The translations under genes and the position numbers were made by a program. Under the pieces are notes generated by a model. It made no database searches. It was not told the origin of the DNA and saw only the letters and a program-made list of their open reading frames with translations. Positions 15,587-23,040 of a stretch of DNA of 64,000 bases are shown here, one piece after another. Source of the stretch: Shinella kummerowiae (GTDB lineage: Bacteria; Pseudomonadota; Alphaproteobacteria; Rhizobiales; Rhizobiaceae); the NCBI RefSeq assembly GCF_009827055.1, contig NZ_WUMK01000007.1, positions 1-64,000 on the forward strand, given 5' to 3'. Position 1 is the first letter of the stretch. Every line of letters starts with the position of its first letter.

Positions 15587-15636
15587 TCAGGCTCATAACC
15601 TGAAGGCCGCAGGTTCAAATCCTGCCCCCGCAACCA
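15587..15636 (+). other. Element attachment site: 3' fragment of initiator tRNA-fMet gene
   Basis: The segment contains an intact anticodon arm (TCAGG-CTCATAA-CCTGA, anticodon CAT at 15594-15596), a T arm (GCAGG-TTCAAAT-CCTGC) and the acceptor strand CCCCGCA-ACCA. The A at position 72, which would leave the initiator-type C1-A72 mismatch, identifies tRNA-fMet. The D arm and 5' acceptor strand are missing and replaced by A+T-rich DNA, so it is not a functional gene. It is the duplicated part expected when an integrase recombines within a tRNA 3' end. Confidence 0.85.
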
Positions 15637-15645
15637 AAAACACCC

Positions 15646-15681
15646 AAAAGCCCCGTAGACAGAAATGTCCCGGGGCTTTTT
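15646..15681 (+). terminator. Rho-independent terminator of the original tRNA gene
   Basis: AAAAGCCCCG (15646-15655) pairs with CGGGGCTTTT (15671-15680), followed by another T. It lies 10 bases after the tRNA CCA end, so it is the native tRNA terminator, now beyond the attachment site. Confidence 0.85.
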
Positions 15682-15841
15682 GACGTTTGGGGGGGCAAGA
15701 TCCTCCGCCTTCTCCTAGAAAACTTCGCGTCTCTTCATTGCCGGGCCTATCATGAAGGCCCGCGATCTCAGCGTAATAATATTTGGCAGCGGGAGATTGG
15801 GAAGCAGCGCGCAAAAGGTGAATAGCCCCACGTTTCGCATG

Positions 15842-16063
15842 CCCCCTCGGGTCAGATTTTCTGTGCTTCTCGAAATCGACGGGTGACAGCATCCCGTTCC
15901 TGACGTATCTGCGTTTTGGGTTGTAGAACATTTCGATGTAGTCAAACACGTCCTGGCGAGCTTCATCGCGTGAACGGTAGGCCTTGCGACGTATCCTCTT
16001 TCGCTTCAGAAGCTTAAAGAAGCTCTCGGCCACTACCATGTCCTTCCTCGCCTCAACAGCCAC
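15842..16063 (-). pseudogene. IS3-family transposase OrfB, C-terminal remnant
   Basis: The minus strand encodes VAESFFKLLKRKRIRRKAYR, EARQDVFDYIEMFYNPKRR and RNGMLSPVDFEKH, the C-terminal end of the DDE integrase domain of IS3-family OrfB. Everything upstream of VAESFF, including the first two catalytic acidic residues, is missing. The frame runs on into tRNA-flanking DNA after the homology. Next to the break, 16070-16095 reads (minus strand) CCCCCTGAAAAGTGATCC, like the terminal region of such elements. That suggests an internally deleted copy. The remnant lies directly beyond the tRNA terminator. Confidence 0.8.
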
Positions 16064-16204
16064 ACTTCATGAAGGATCACTTTTCAGGGGGGAGACCAAC
16101 GCCCCTCTTTAACGTCATGGGCCAGAGCGACGGTAAACGGACCGTGTGCGGATGCTGGAGCTATTGGCAGACCGATGTCGTCGTTCTCTGCCAACCTGAG
16201 GACA

Positions 16205-16238
16205 TGCCGTGCGGCTGCCGAAGCGAAGCCGCACGGCA
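16205..16238 (-). terminator. Strong stem-loop after the alcohol dehydrogenase gene
   Basis: TGCCGTGCGGCT (16205-16216) and AGCCGCACGGCA (16227-16238) form a perfect 12-bp stem with a 10-nt loop, nine bases past the dehydrogenase stop. No T-run follows on the minus strand. It may act in termination or 3'-end protection. Confidence 0.6.
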
Positions 16239-16246
16239 GAAGCGCC

Positions 16247-17299
16247 TTATCCGGCGGCCTTGAGTGATGCCATGTCGATGACGAAGCGGTAGCGGACGTC
16301 GGCGCGTTCCATGCGTTCGAAAGCCTCGTTGATCTCGTCCATGCGGATCATTTCGACATCGGGCAGGGCGTTCTTGCGGGCGCAGAAGTCGAGCATTTCC
16401 TGCGTTTCGCGGATGCCGCCGATGGGTGATCCCGCCACACGCCGGCGTCCGAGCAGCAGGGGGACGCTGTTGAACGGGTTCATCGGGCCGACCTGGCCGA
16501 CGATCACCAGCGTCCCGTCGACGTCGAGCAAGGGCGTATAGAGGTCGAGGTCGTGCTTGACGGGCACGGTATCGATGATCAGGTCGAAGCTCGACTGGGC
16601 GTCGGCCATGGCCTGCTCGTCGGTGGAGATCAAAAGCCTGTCTGCGCCCAAGGCCCTCGCGTCGTCTGCCTTGTCACTGGTGCGGCTCAGCACCGTCACG
16701 ACGGCGCCCATGGCGGAGGCGAGCTTGACGGCCATGTGACCAAGGCCGCCGAGGCCGATCACGCCGACGCGGCTTCCCGGCCCGACATTCCATGTGCGCA
16801 GCGGCGAATATGTCGTGATGCCGGCGCAAAGAAGCGGTGCAACACGACTGATGTCGAGGCCGTCAGGCACGCGGCAGGCGAATTCTTCCCGCACGACGAG
16901 ATGCTTGGAGTAACCGCCACGGGTGATGTCGCCGGTAATGCGGTCGGGCGCGTTATATGTGCCTGTATTGCCTTCCCGGCACAGCTGTTCCTCGCCGCGG
17001 CGGCACTGGTCGCAGCTCTGGCAGCTGTCGACCATGCAGCCGACGGCAACGTGATCGCCGATCCTGTAGCGTGTCACGGCGCTGCCGGTCTCGATCACCC
17101 GCCCGACGATCTCGTGACCGGGCACCAGCGGATAGACGGTCCAGGTCCAGTCGTTGCGGGCCATGTGCAGGTCCGAATGACAGACGCCGGAATAGAGGAT
17201 TTCCATGACGACATCGTTGGCACGCGGCGCGCGGCGTTCGAAAGTGTAGGGAACCAGCGGTTCGTTGGCGTCGGTTGCTGCAAAACCAAAACTTTTCAT
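16247..17299 (-). CDS. Zinc-dependent NAD(P) alcohol dehydrogenase (YahK/cinnamyl-alcohol type)
   Basis: A 350-residue medium-chain dehydrogenase that interconverts aldehydes and alcohols. Catalytic zinc ligands are seen in GVCHSDLH and VPGHEIVG. The structural zinc site is the four-Cys motif CQSCDQCRRGEEQLC. The dinucleotide-binding motif is GLGGLGHMAVKLA. The sequence ANDVVMEILYSGVCHSDLH and the GPMNPFNSVPLLL region place it in the YahK/AdhC-like, probably NADPH-preferring group. The ATG at 17299 has AAAGG eight bases before it. It lies 183 bp downstream of a LysR gene on the same strand, a gap with no other gene. Substrate unknown. Confidence 0.88.
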   Translation of the reverse strand: MKSFGFAATDANEPLVPYTFERRAPRANDVVMEILYSGVCHSDLHMARNDWTWTVYPLVPGHEIVGRVIETGSAVTRYRIGDHVAVGCMVDSCQSCDQCRRGEEQLCREGNTGTYNAPDRITGDITRGGYSKHLVVREEFACRVPDGLDISRVAPLLCAGITTYSPLRTWNVGPGSRVGVIGLGGLGHMAVKLASAMGAVVTVLSRTSDKADDARALGADRLLISTDEQAMADAQSSFDLIIDTVPVKHDLDLYTPLLDVDGTLVIVGQVGPMNPFNSVPLLLGRRRVAGSPIGGIRETQEMLDFCARKNALPDVEMIRMDEINEAFERMERADVRYRFVIDMASLKAAG

Positions 17300-17482
17300 G
17301 GATATGCCTTTCGTTGATTTAAGAGGCTGGATTTGGGGCATCACCCAAGGTCGGCCACGGCGAAGGCCGGGCATCATTGAAGGCAAATAGCATCGGGCAG
17401 GCCATGCGATTAGAGGGAGGTGGTGGCATGAACCTGTGAATGGCATTCAGGAATGCCATGGTTTGGGAAGCGATAGCGACGT

Positions 17483-18430
17483 TCACGGCTTCGGCCCGCT
17501 GCCCGGCGAGTGTTCGAAGGGTAGGGGTGGTTTCATGGTATCACTTTTGCGCAGCTCATCTAGCAGAACGGCGAATGCCGGGGAAAGCTGGCGACGGCTC
17601 GGGTAGTAGAGGTGATAGCCGGAGAATGGCGGACACCAGTCGGCCAGGACGCGTTTCAGGCGTCCGTCCAAAATGTCTTCGCGCACCATGTCCTCCAGAA
17701 CAAGGGCCAGCCCCGCGCCGGTACGGGCAGCGTTGACCACCATGTGCGAGACGTTGAAAGCAAGCGGTCCGTCGACACGAACGCGAAGCTCGCGCCCATC
17801 CTTCTCCAGTTCCCAGGCATAGAAGCCGCCATAGGTCGGCAGTCGCAGGTTGATGCAGGCATGCGCGGTCAAGTCCTGCGGCGTCACGGGCGTTGGATAG
17901 CGCTGGAAGTAGGACGGAGACCCGACGAGGGCCATGCGCATTTCTGGGCCGATGCTGACCGCGACCATGTCCTTGTCGAGCTGTTCGCCAAGCCTGATGC
18001 CGGCGTCGTAGCGGTCGGCGACGATATCCGTCAGGCCATTGTCGACCACGATCTCGACCTTGATATCGGGATAATCCGGCAATAGCCGTTCCACCGCTGG
18101 CCACAGGATCTTTTCGGCTGCGTGCTCGCCGGCCGTGATGCGAACGGTGCCTGCGGGTTTGTCCCTCAGCGCCGTCAGTGCCGAAAGCGCCATTTCGATT
18201 TCCTCGAACTGGGGTTTGATCGTCAGGAGTAGGCGCTCGCCTGCCTCGGTGAGCGAAACGCTTCGTGTGGTTCGCGTCAGAAGCCGCACCCCCAATCGTT
18301 CCTCCAGAAGGCGGATCGTGTGGCTGAGAGCGGATGGTGAAAGGCCAAGCTTTGCCGCACCTTTTGTGAAGCTCCTTTCCCGGGCGACGACCAGGAACGT
18401 GCTCAAATCGCTGATGGTGTCTCTGGCCAT
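17483..18430 (-). CDS. LysR-family transcriptional regulator
   Basis: A 315-residue regulator. The N-terminal winged helix-turn-helix is typical: FLVVARERSFTKGAAKLGLSPSALSHTIRLLEERLGVRLL, residues 12-50 (quoted in part as a family hallmark). A linker helix and a two-lobed periplasmic-binding-like effector domain follow (about 95-300). The SVSLTEAGERLL segment is standard. GGAG precedes the ATG. It is divergent from the GMC oxidoreductase gene and upstream of the alcohol dehydrogenase, so either may be its target. The 208-bp gap to the oxidoreductase gene should hold its operator; I could not single out a T-N11-A box with confidence. Confidence 0.9.
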   Translation of the reverse strand: MARDTISDLSTFLVVARERSFTKGAAKLGLSPSALSHTIRLLEERLGVRLLTRTTRSVSLTEAGERLLLTIKPQFEEIEMALSALTALRDKPAGTVRITAGEHAAEKILWPAVERLLPDYPDIKVEIVVDNGLTDIVADRYDAGIRLGEQLDKDMVAVSIGPEMRMALVGSPSYFQRYPTPVTPQDLTAHACINLRLPTYGGFYAWELEKDGRELRVRVDGPLAFNVSHMVVNAARTGAGLALVLEDMVREDILDGRLKRVLADWCPPFSGYHLYYPSRRQLSPAFAVLLDELRKSDTMKPPLPFEHSPGSGPKP

Positions 18431-18638
18431 TGTTGAACTCCGCTCAATACCGCACCGGCATTTTGCAATTTAGCCGGTTCTTTCTGTGATGCCAGATAGC
18501 GCCGGCCCGAAAGCCGATCCGGAACGGGGATGTGATAAACTGGTACGCCAATCCCATCGAAATGGATGCTGACGCAAGGTCCACGGGCGGATAGCAAGGG
18601 AGTTGGAGACGGCGTGCATTTGAAGGAATGGCGGAGAC

Positions 18639-20255
18639 ATGGACGAATACGACTACGTTGTTGTCGGCGCAGGATCGGCGGGCTGCGTGGTTGCCAATCG
18701 GCTTTCAGCGAGTGGCCACTATCGTGTTGCGCTGCTGGAGGCCGGGGGCAGTGACCTGAATTTCTGGGTGCGCATGCCGATCGGCTATGGCAAGGCGTTC
18801 TATCACGACACGCTGAACTGGAAATATCTGAGCGAACCCGTACCGGGCTTCGGCGGCCGCCAGAGCTATTGGCCGCGTGGAAAGGTGCTCGGCGGGTCCA
18901 GCTCGATCAACGCCATGGTTTTTATCCGGGGACAGGCCGAGGATTTTGATGAATGGCGCGCGCTCGGCAATCCGGGCTGGAGTTATGAGGACGTGCTGCC
19001 GGCTTTCAAGCGTCTGGAAAACAACTTGTCCGGGGCCGATCAATGGCGTGGGCAGGATGGACCGGTCACCGTCACCAATATCGAGAAGGTGGTGCATCCG
19101 CTTTGCGCGAACTATCTTGCCGGCGGGCAGGAGGCGGGCCTTGTGCACAACCCGGATTTCAACGGCGCGACCCAGGAAGGCATCGGCATCTATCAGATCA
19201 CGACGCGCCACGGCTTTCGCTGCTCGGCGGCCACTGCCTATCTCGCTCCGGCGCGCAGGCGGCACAACCTCAATGTCCTAAAATCCGCCCAGGCGACCCG
19301 CCTGTTGTTCGACGGCAAACGCGCGACCGGTGTCGAATACCGGCAGGGTGGCGAGACGCGGCAGATCCGGGCGCGCCGCGAGGTGATCCTTTCCGCCGGG
19401 GCGGTGAACACGCCGCAGCTTCTGCAGCTCTCCGGCGTCGGCGATCCGGCATTGCTGAAGCGCCATGGTATCGCGGTCGTCCATGCGGCCAGCGGCGTCG
19501 GGCGCAACCTGCAGGACCATATCGGCTTCGACCATCTTTACCGGAGCAGGCGGCCGACGCTGAACGATGTGCTGCGGCCCTGGTGGGGCAGGCTGATGGT
19601 GGGGCTGCGGTATGTGCTGACGCAGAGCGGCCCGCTGTCGCTCAGCGTGAACCAGGGCGGCGGATTCTTCCGCACCAGCCCGGCGCACACGCGGCCGAAC
19701 ATGCAGCTCTATTTCTCGCCGGTCAGTTATACACGTGCGCTGCCGGGACGGCGGGCGTTGATGAGTCCGGATCCCTTCTCCGGCTTCCTCGTCGGGGTTT
19801 CAAACTGCCATCCGACCAGCCGCGGAGAGCTTGCCATCCGCTCCGCGGACCCCTTTGCCGCGCCGGAAATCCAGCCGAACTACCTGTCGACAGAAGAAGA
19901 CGTGCAGGAACTGCTCGAAGCCGCGCATTTCCTGCGGCGCCTTTCACGGACCGGCCCGATGCGCGAGATCATCGAAAGCGAGATCCGGCCGGGCACCGGG
20001 ATCACGGGCGATGAAGAGCTGATCGCCGATATCCGGGAACGCTCCGGCTCGGTGTTCCACCCCTGCGGCACCTGCGCCATGGGGCCGGACGCCGCGACCG
20101 CGGTGGTCGATGCGCGTCTGCGCGTACATGGTCTTGACGGCCTGCGCGTCGTCGATGCCTCGATTTTCCCCCGCATCACGTCCGGCAATCTCAACGCGCC
20201 GACGCTCATGGTCGGTGAAAAGGGTGCCGAAATGATCCTCACCGACGCCGGCTAG
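18639..20255 (+). CDS. GMC-family FAD-dependent alcohol/choline-type dehydrogenase
   Basis: A 538-residue flavoprotein that oxidises a primary alcohol to the aldehyde. The FAD-binding motif is VVGAGSAGCVVANRLS at residues 8-23. GMC signature 1 is RGKVLGGSSSINAMVFIRG near 85. The second signature surrounds SAGAVNTPQLLQLSGVG near 255. The active-site His is in GSVFHPCGTCAMG, with the paired Asn/His region in SGNLNAPTLMVGEKGAEMI at the end. Length matches BetA/AlkJ-like members. GGAG precedes the ATG closely. It ends four bases from the convergent MocR gene. It may feed aldehyde to the dehydrogenase encoded at 23041. Confidence 0.9.
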   Translation: MDEYDYVVVGAGSAGCVVANRLSASGHYRVALLEAGGSDLNFWVRMPIGYGKAFYHDTLNWKYLSEPVPGFGGRQSYWPRGKVLGGSSSINAMVFIRGQAEDFDEWRALGNPGWSYEDVLPAFKRLENNLSGADQWRGQDGPVTVTNIEKVVHPLCANYLAGGQEAGLVHNPDFNGATQEGIGIYQITTRHGFRCSAATAYLAPARRRHNLNVLKSAQATRLLFDGKRATGVEYRQGGETRQIRARREVILSAGAVNTPQLLQLSGVGDPALLKRHGIAVVHAASGVGRNLQDHIGFDHLYRSRRPTLNDVLRPWWGRLMVGLRYVLTQSGPLSLSVNQGGGFFRTSPAHTRPNMQLYFSPVSYTRALPGRRALMSPDPFSGFLVGVSNCHPTSRGELAIRSADPFAAPEIQPNYLSTEEDVQELLEAAHFLRRLSRTGPMREIIESEIRPGTGITGDEELIADIRERSGSVFHPCGTCAMGPDAATAVVDARLRVHGLDGLRVVDASIFPRITSGNLNAPTLMVGEKGAEMILTDAG

Positions 20256-20258
20256 CGC

Positions 20259-21773
20259 TTAGCCGGTGCGGCGGGCCTGTTCCTTGCGCATGTCCTTCAG
20301 GACGGCGCCGAGGGTTTCGGCGGCACTTGCGATCATGCGCGGCGGCGCGGAACTGAAGCCGAGGATAAGGCCGCGCTGCTTGACCGGTGTGATGGCAAAG
20401 CGGCTGATGGGAGAGACGAGGATGTTGCGCTCTGCCGCGCGGCGGGCGACGGCGAGTTCGTCGACATCGTCGGCAAGGCGGCCGACCGTGTGAAAGCCCG
20501 TTTCGGTGGGCGCGACCTCCATCATGCCCTGCATATGCTGCGCCGCGCCGTCGAGCAGTGCCTGGAGCCGTTCGGCATAGATGCGCCGCATGCGGCGGAT
20601 GTGGCTGGAGAAGTGGCCGCACTCGATGAAGCTCGCGACGACCGATTGCAGGCTTGCGGCTGAACCTTGCAGGGTTGCGCCGGCGATGCGGTAGAAGACG
20701 TCGACCAGGCCGGGCGGTGCGACGACATAACCGAGGCGAAGGGCTGCGAACAGCGCCTTGGAAAAGCTGCCGACATAGATGACGCGGCCGGATGTATCGA
20801 CGCTCTTCAGCGTCGGCGGCGGGTGGCCGGCATAGTGGAACTCGCCGACATAGTCGTCCTCGATGATCCAGGCGCCCGCTCTTTCGGCCGCCCGCAGCAG
20901 TTCGAAGCGGCGCTGCAGGCTCATCGTCACGCCGAGCGGGTGCTGATGGGCGGGGGTGACGAAGGCGAGGCGGAAATCCGGCGCGACGGCCAGGCCCTCG
21001 GCAACGTTGATGCCCTCTTCGTCGATGCTCAGTGGCACGAGTTTCGCACCGGAGGAAATCAGGCTGTTGCGCGCGCCGATCGCGCCGGGATTTTCGATCC
21101 ACACCGTATCACCGGGATCAAGCAGGGTGTTGCCGATGCGGTTGAAGGCGTCCTGCGCGCCGTTGAAGATGAAGACCTGTTCGGGCTCGCAGGTGATGCC
21201 GCGATTGGCGCGCAGATGCATCGCCACGGCCCGGCGCAGTTCCATCAGTCCCTCCGCCGGCGGATAGCCGAGCAGCAGGTTGCGCGGTTGGCGCCAGTAC
21301 CGCGCCACCATGCTCGCCCACAAAGCCATCGGAAACTCGTCGAAGGCTGGAATGCCGGTGATGAAGGGGCGCGGGTTTTCCGGATGCGCCAGGCGGGGGA
21401 AATAATGTTCCGACGCGTCGGCGCTGAGCTGAGCAAGACGTGGCGGGCTGCGTATTTCGTCTTCGATATTCTTCGGCGGTATTCTCGCCGGGCGGCCGTC
21501 GCGCAGGGTGTCGGCCACATAGGCACCGGCGCCGATGCTGGAGCGGATCAGGCCCTCGGCGGCGAGTTGCTCGTAGACGCTGATCGCCGTGGTGCGGGAA
21601 ACCTCGTGGTCCTTCGCGAGCGTGCGGCTGGATGGCAGGCGCTCGCCGGGCTGGAGTTCGCCGGAAAGGATCATCTCGCGGAGCGCCGTACAGAGTTGCG
21701 CGCTGATCGGCGTCCTGGAATTGCGATCGAACTGCAGCGTGGGCAGCAAGGCGCCACCCGGATACTTGACCAT
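20259..21773 (-). CDS. MocR/PdxR-type regulator (GntR winged helix fused to aminotransferase-like domain)
   Basis: A 504-residue fusion. Residues 15-85 are a GntR winged helix (LREMILSGELQPGERLPSSR, then VSRTTAISVYEQLAAEGLI). Residues 125-495 are a fold-type I aminotransferase-like domain with the PLP-binding Lys in IYVGSFSKALFAALRLGY. Such regulators respond to PLP or an amine and often activate the divergent operon. The divergent neighbour encodes an enolase-superfamily enzyme, aldehyde dehydrogenase and polyamine-type transporter, which fits a nitrogenous or acid substrate. A candidate operator lies at 21809-21835, and a matching site precedes the transporter genes. Confidence 0.92.
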   Translation of the reverse strand: MVKYPGGALLPTLQFDRNSRTPISAQLCTALREMILSGELQPGERLPSSRTLAKDHEVSRTTAISVYEQLAAEGLIRSSIGAGAYVADTLRDGRPARIPPKNIEDEIRSPPRLAQLSADASEHYFPRLAHPENPRPFITGIPAFDEFPMALWASMVARYWRQPRNLLLGYPPAEGLMELRRAVAMHLRANRGITCEPEQVFIFNGAQDAFNRIGNTLLDPGDTVWIENPGAIGARNSLISSGAKLVPLSIDEEGINVAEGLAVAPDFRLAFVTPAHQHPLGVTMSLQRRFELLRAAERAGAWIIEDDYVGEFHYAGHPPPTLKSVDTSGRVIYVGSFSKALFAALRLGYVVAPPGLVDVFYRIAGATLQGSAASLQSVVASFIECGHFSSHIRRMRRIYAERLQALLDGAAQHMQGMMEVAPTETGFHTVGRLADDVDELAVARRAAERNILVSPISRFAITPVKQRGLILGFSSAPPRMIASAAETLGAVLKDMRKEQARRTG

Positions 21774-21805
21774 AGCGCCCTCCCGGCCTGTCGTCCCCTC
21801 GCAAT

Positions 21806-21838
21806 AATGGTCCGCTACTAAAAGTAAAGTGGACCTTA
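21806..21838. promoter_or_regulatory. Candidate MocR operator in the divergent promoter region
   Basis: GGTCC (21809-21813) and GGACC (21831-21835) are inverted half-sites 22 bp apart, start to start. They are flanked by ATAAT on the left and TTATC on the right, with a small ACT-AAA-AGT repeat between. The site lies about 35 bp upstream of the MocR start and 100 bp upstream of the divergent operon. The same arrangement recurs at 24539-24565. Confidence 0.6.
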
Positions 21839-21935
21839 TCGCATGAAGAATTTGCGATGATTGTCGTACCAGTTCGCGGCGTCAAGGGCCGTTTCATCCG
21901 CCAGGCAGATTGGCCGTCAAACAGATTAGATTGTC

Positions 21936-23039
21936 ATGAAGATCAAACGCATCGAGACCTTCTGCAACAGATATGTCGGCTTCGTCCGCATCACCGACGA
22001 AACCGGCGCCACCGGCTGGGGCCAGGTATCGACCTACAATTCCGATATCACGTCGGAGATCCTGCATCGTCAGGTCGCGCCCTATACGCTGGGCGCCGAG
22101 ATCACCGACCTTGACGACCATCTCGACCGGGTCTTCGAGCGCGAGCACAAGTTTCCGGGCTCCTACCTCTACCGCGCCATGTGCGGCCTCGACACGGCAG
22201 TGTGGGACCTGCGCGGCAAGCAGGCCGGCAAGCCGGTCGCGGCGCTGCTCGGCGGCTCGGCCGGGCCACTGCGCGCCTATGCCTCCTCCATGAAGCGCGA
22301 CATCACGCCGGCCGCCGAGGCCGAGCGCTTCAAGCGCCTGCGCGGCGACTACGGCTTCGATGCCTTCAAGTTCCGCGTCGGTGCTGAATGCGGCCGCAAC
22401 CAGGACGAATGGCCGGGCCGGACGGAGGAGATCATCCCGACGATCGCCCGGGCCGTTGGCGCCGAGGCCGATCTGCTTGCCGATGCCAATTCCTGTTATT
22501 CACCGGCACGCGCCATCGAGGTGGGTCGGATCATGCAGGACAACGGTCTCGTGCACTACGAGGAGCCGTGCCCCTACTGGGAGCTGGAACAGACGAAGGA
22601 AGTCACGGACACGCTCGACATGGACGTGACCGGCGGCGAGCAGGATTGCGACCTGCCGACCTGGCGCCGCATGATCGAGATGAAGGCGGTCGATATCGTC
22701 CAGCCGGATATCTGCTATCTCGGCGGCATCAGCCGGACACTGCGCGTCGTGCGCATGGCTGAAGCGGCCGGCATCCCCGTGACGCCGCATGCCGCCAATC
22801 TTTCCATGGTGACGCTCTTCACCATGCACCTGTTGCGCGCCATCCCGAATGCCGGCAAGTATCTCGAATTCTCGATCGAGGGTGAGGACTATTATCCTTG
22901 GCAGGATGGTCTGTTCCGCAAGTCGCCCTATGACATCGTCGATGGTAAGGCCATGGTGACTGATGAACCCGGCTGGGGCGTGGAAATCGACCCGGAGTGG
23001 CTCGCGCGTTCGAGCTACCAGATGAGCGAGGCGAATTGA
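21936..23039 (+). CDS. Enolase-superfamily enzyme (mandelate racemase / sugar-acid dehydratase type)
   Basis: A 367-residue enzyme that abstracts a proton next to a carboxylate, usually to dehydrate or epimerise a sugar acid. A capping domain (1-120) precedes a TIM barrel. Metal ligands are the Asp in LLADANSCY, Glu in HYEEPCP and Glu in TGGEQDC. Catalytic residues are Lys in AFKFRVG (a K-x-R motif) and an Asp/His dyad in VQPDICYLGG and VTPHAANLSM, as in the mandelate racemase subgroup. It heads an operon with an aldehyde dehydrogenase two bases downstream. An acid-sugar dehydratase role fits best. The exact substrate cannot be read. Confidence 0.87.
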   Translation: MKIKRIETFCNRYVGFVRITDETGATGWGQVSTYNSDITSEILHRQVAPYTLGAEITDLDDHLDRVFEREHKFPGSYLYRAMCGLDTAVWDLRGKQAGKPVAALLGGSAGPLRAYASSMKRDITPAAEAERFKRLRGDYGFDAFKFRVGAECGRNQDEWPGRTEEIIPTIARAVGAEADLLADANSCYSPARAIEVGRIMQDNGLVHYEEPCPYWELEQTKEVTDTLDMDVTGGEQDCDLPTWRRMIEMKAVDIVQPDICYLGGISRTLRVVRMAEAAGIPVTPHAANLSMVTLFTMHLLRAIPNAGKYLEFSIEGEDYYPWQDGLFRKSPYDIVDGKAMVTDEPGWGVEIDPEWLARSSYQMSEAN

Positions 23040-23040
23040 G

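Larger units (their letters stand above)
1..15636. mobile_element. Integrative mobilizable element (right part and right end)
   Basis: The block runs from the integrase gene at the window edge to a 50-bp copy of the 3' part of an initiator tRNA gene. It holds an integrase, toxin-antitoxin pair, MobQ relaxase, oriT-like sequence, coupling protein, serine resolvase and unrelated cargo. No VirB/Trb mating-pair genes are seen, so it would need a helper type IV secretion system. Base composition shifts along it, with A+T-rich patches near 7.8-9.8 kb and 14-15.5 kb, unlike the even GC-rich DNA after 16.2 kb. The left attachment site and intact tRNA gene would lie just left of position 1. The boundary call is inference from the tRNA fragment and gene content. 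Confidence 0.8.

Noticed and set aside
15587-15636. Functional tRNA-Met gene
   Set aside because: Only the anticodon arm, T arm and 3' acceptor strand are present. The D arm and 5' acceptor strand are replaced by unrelated A+T-rich sequence, so it is an attachment remnant.
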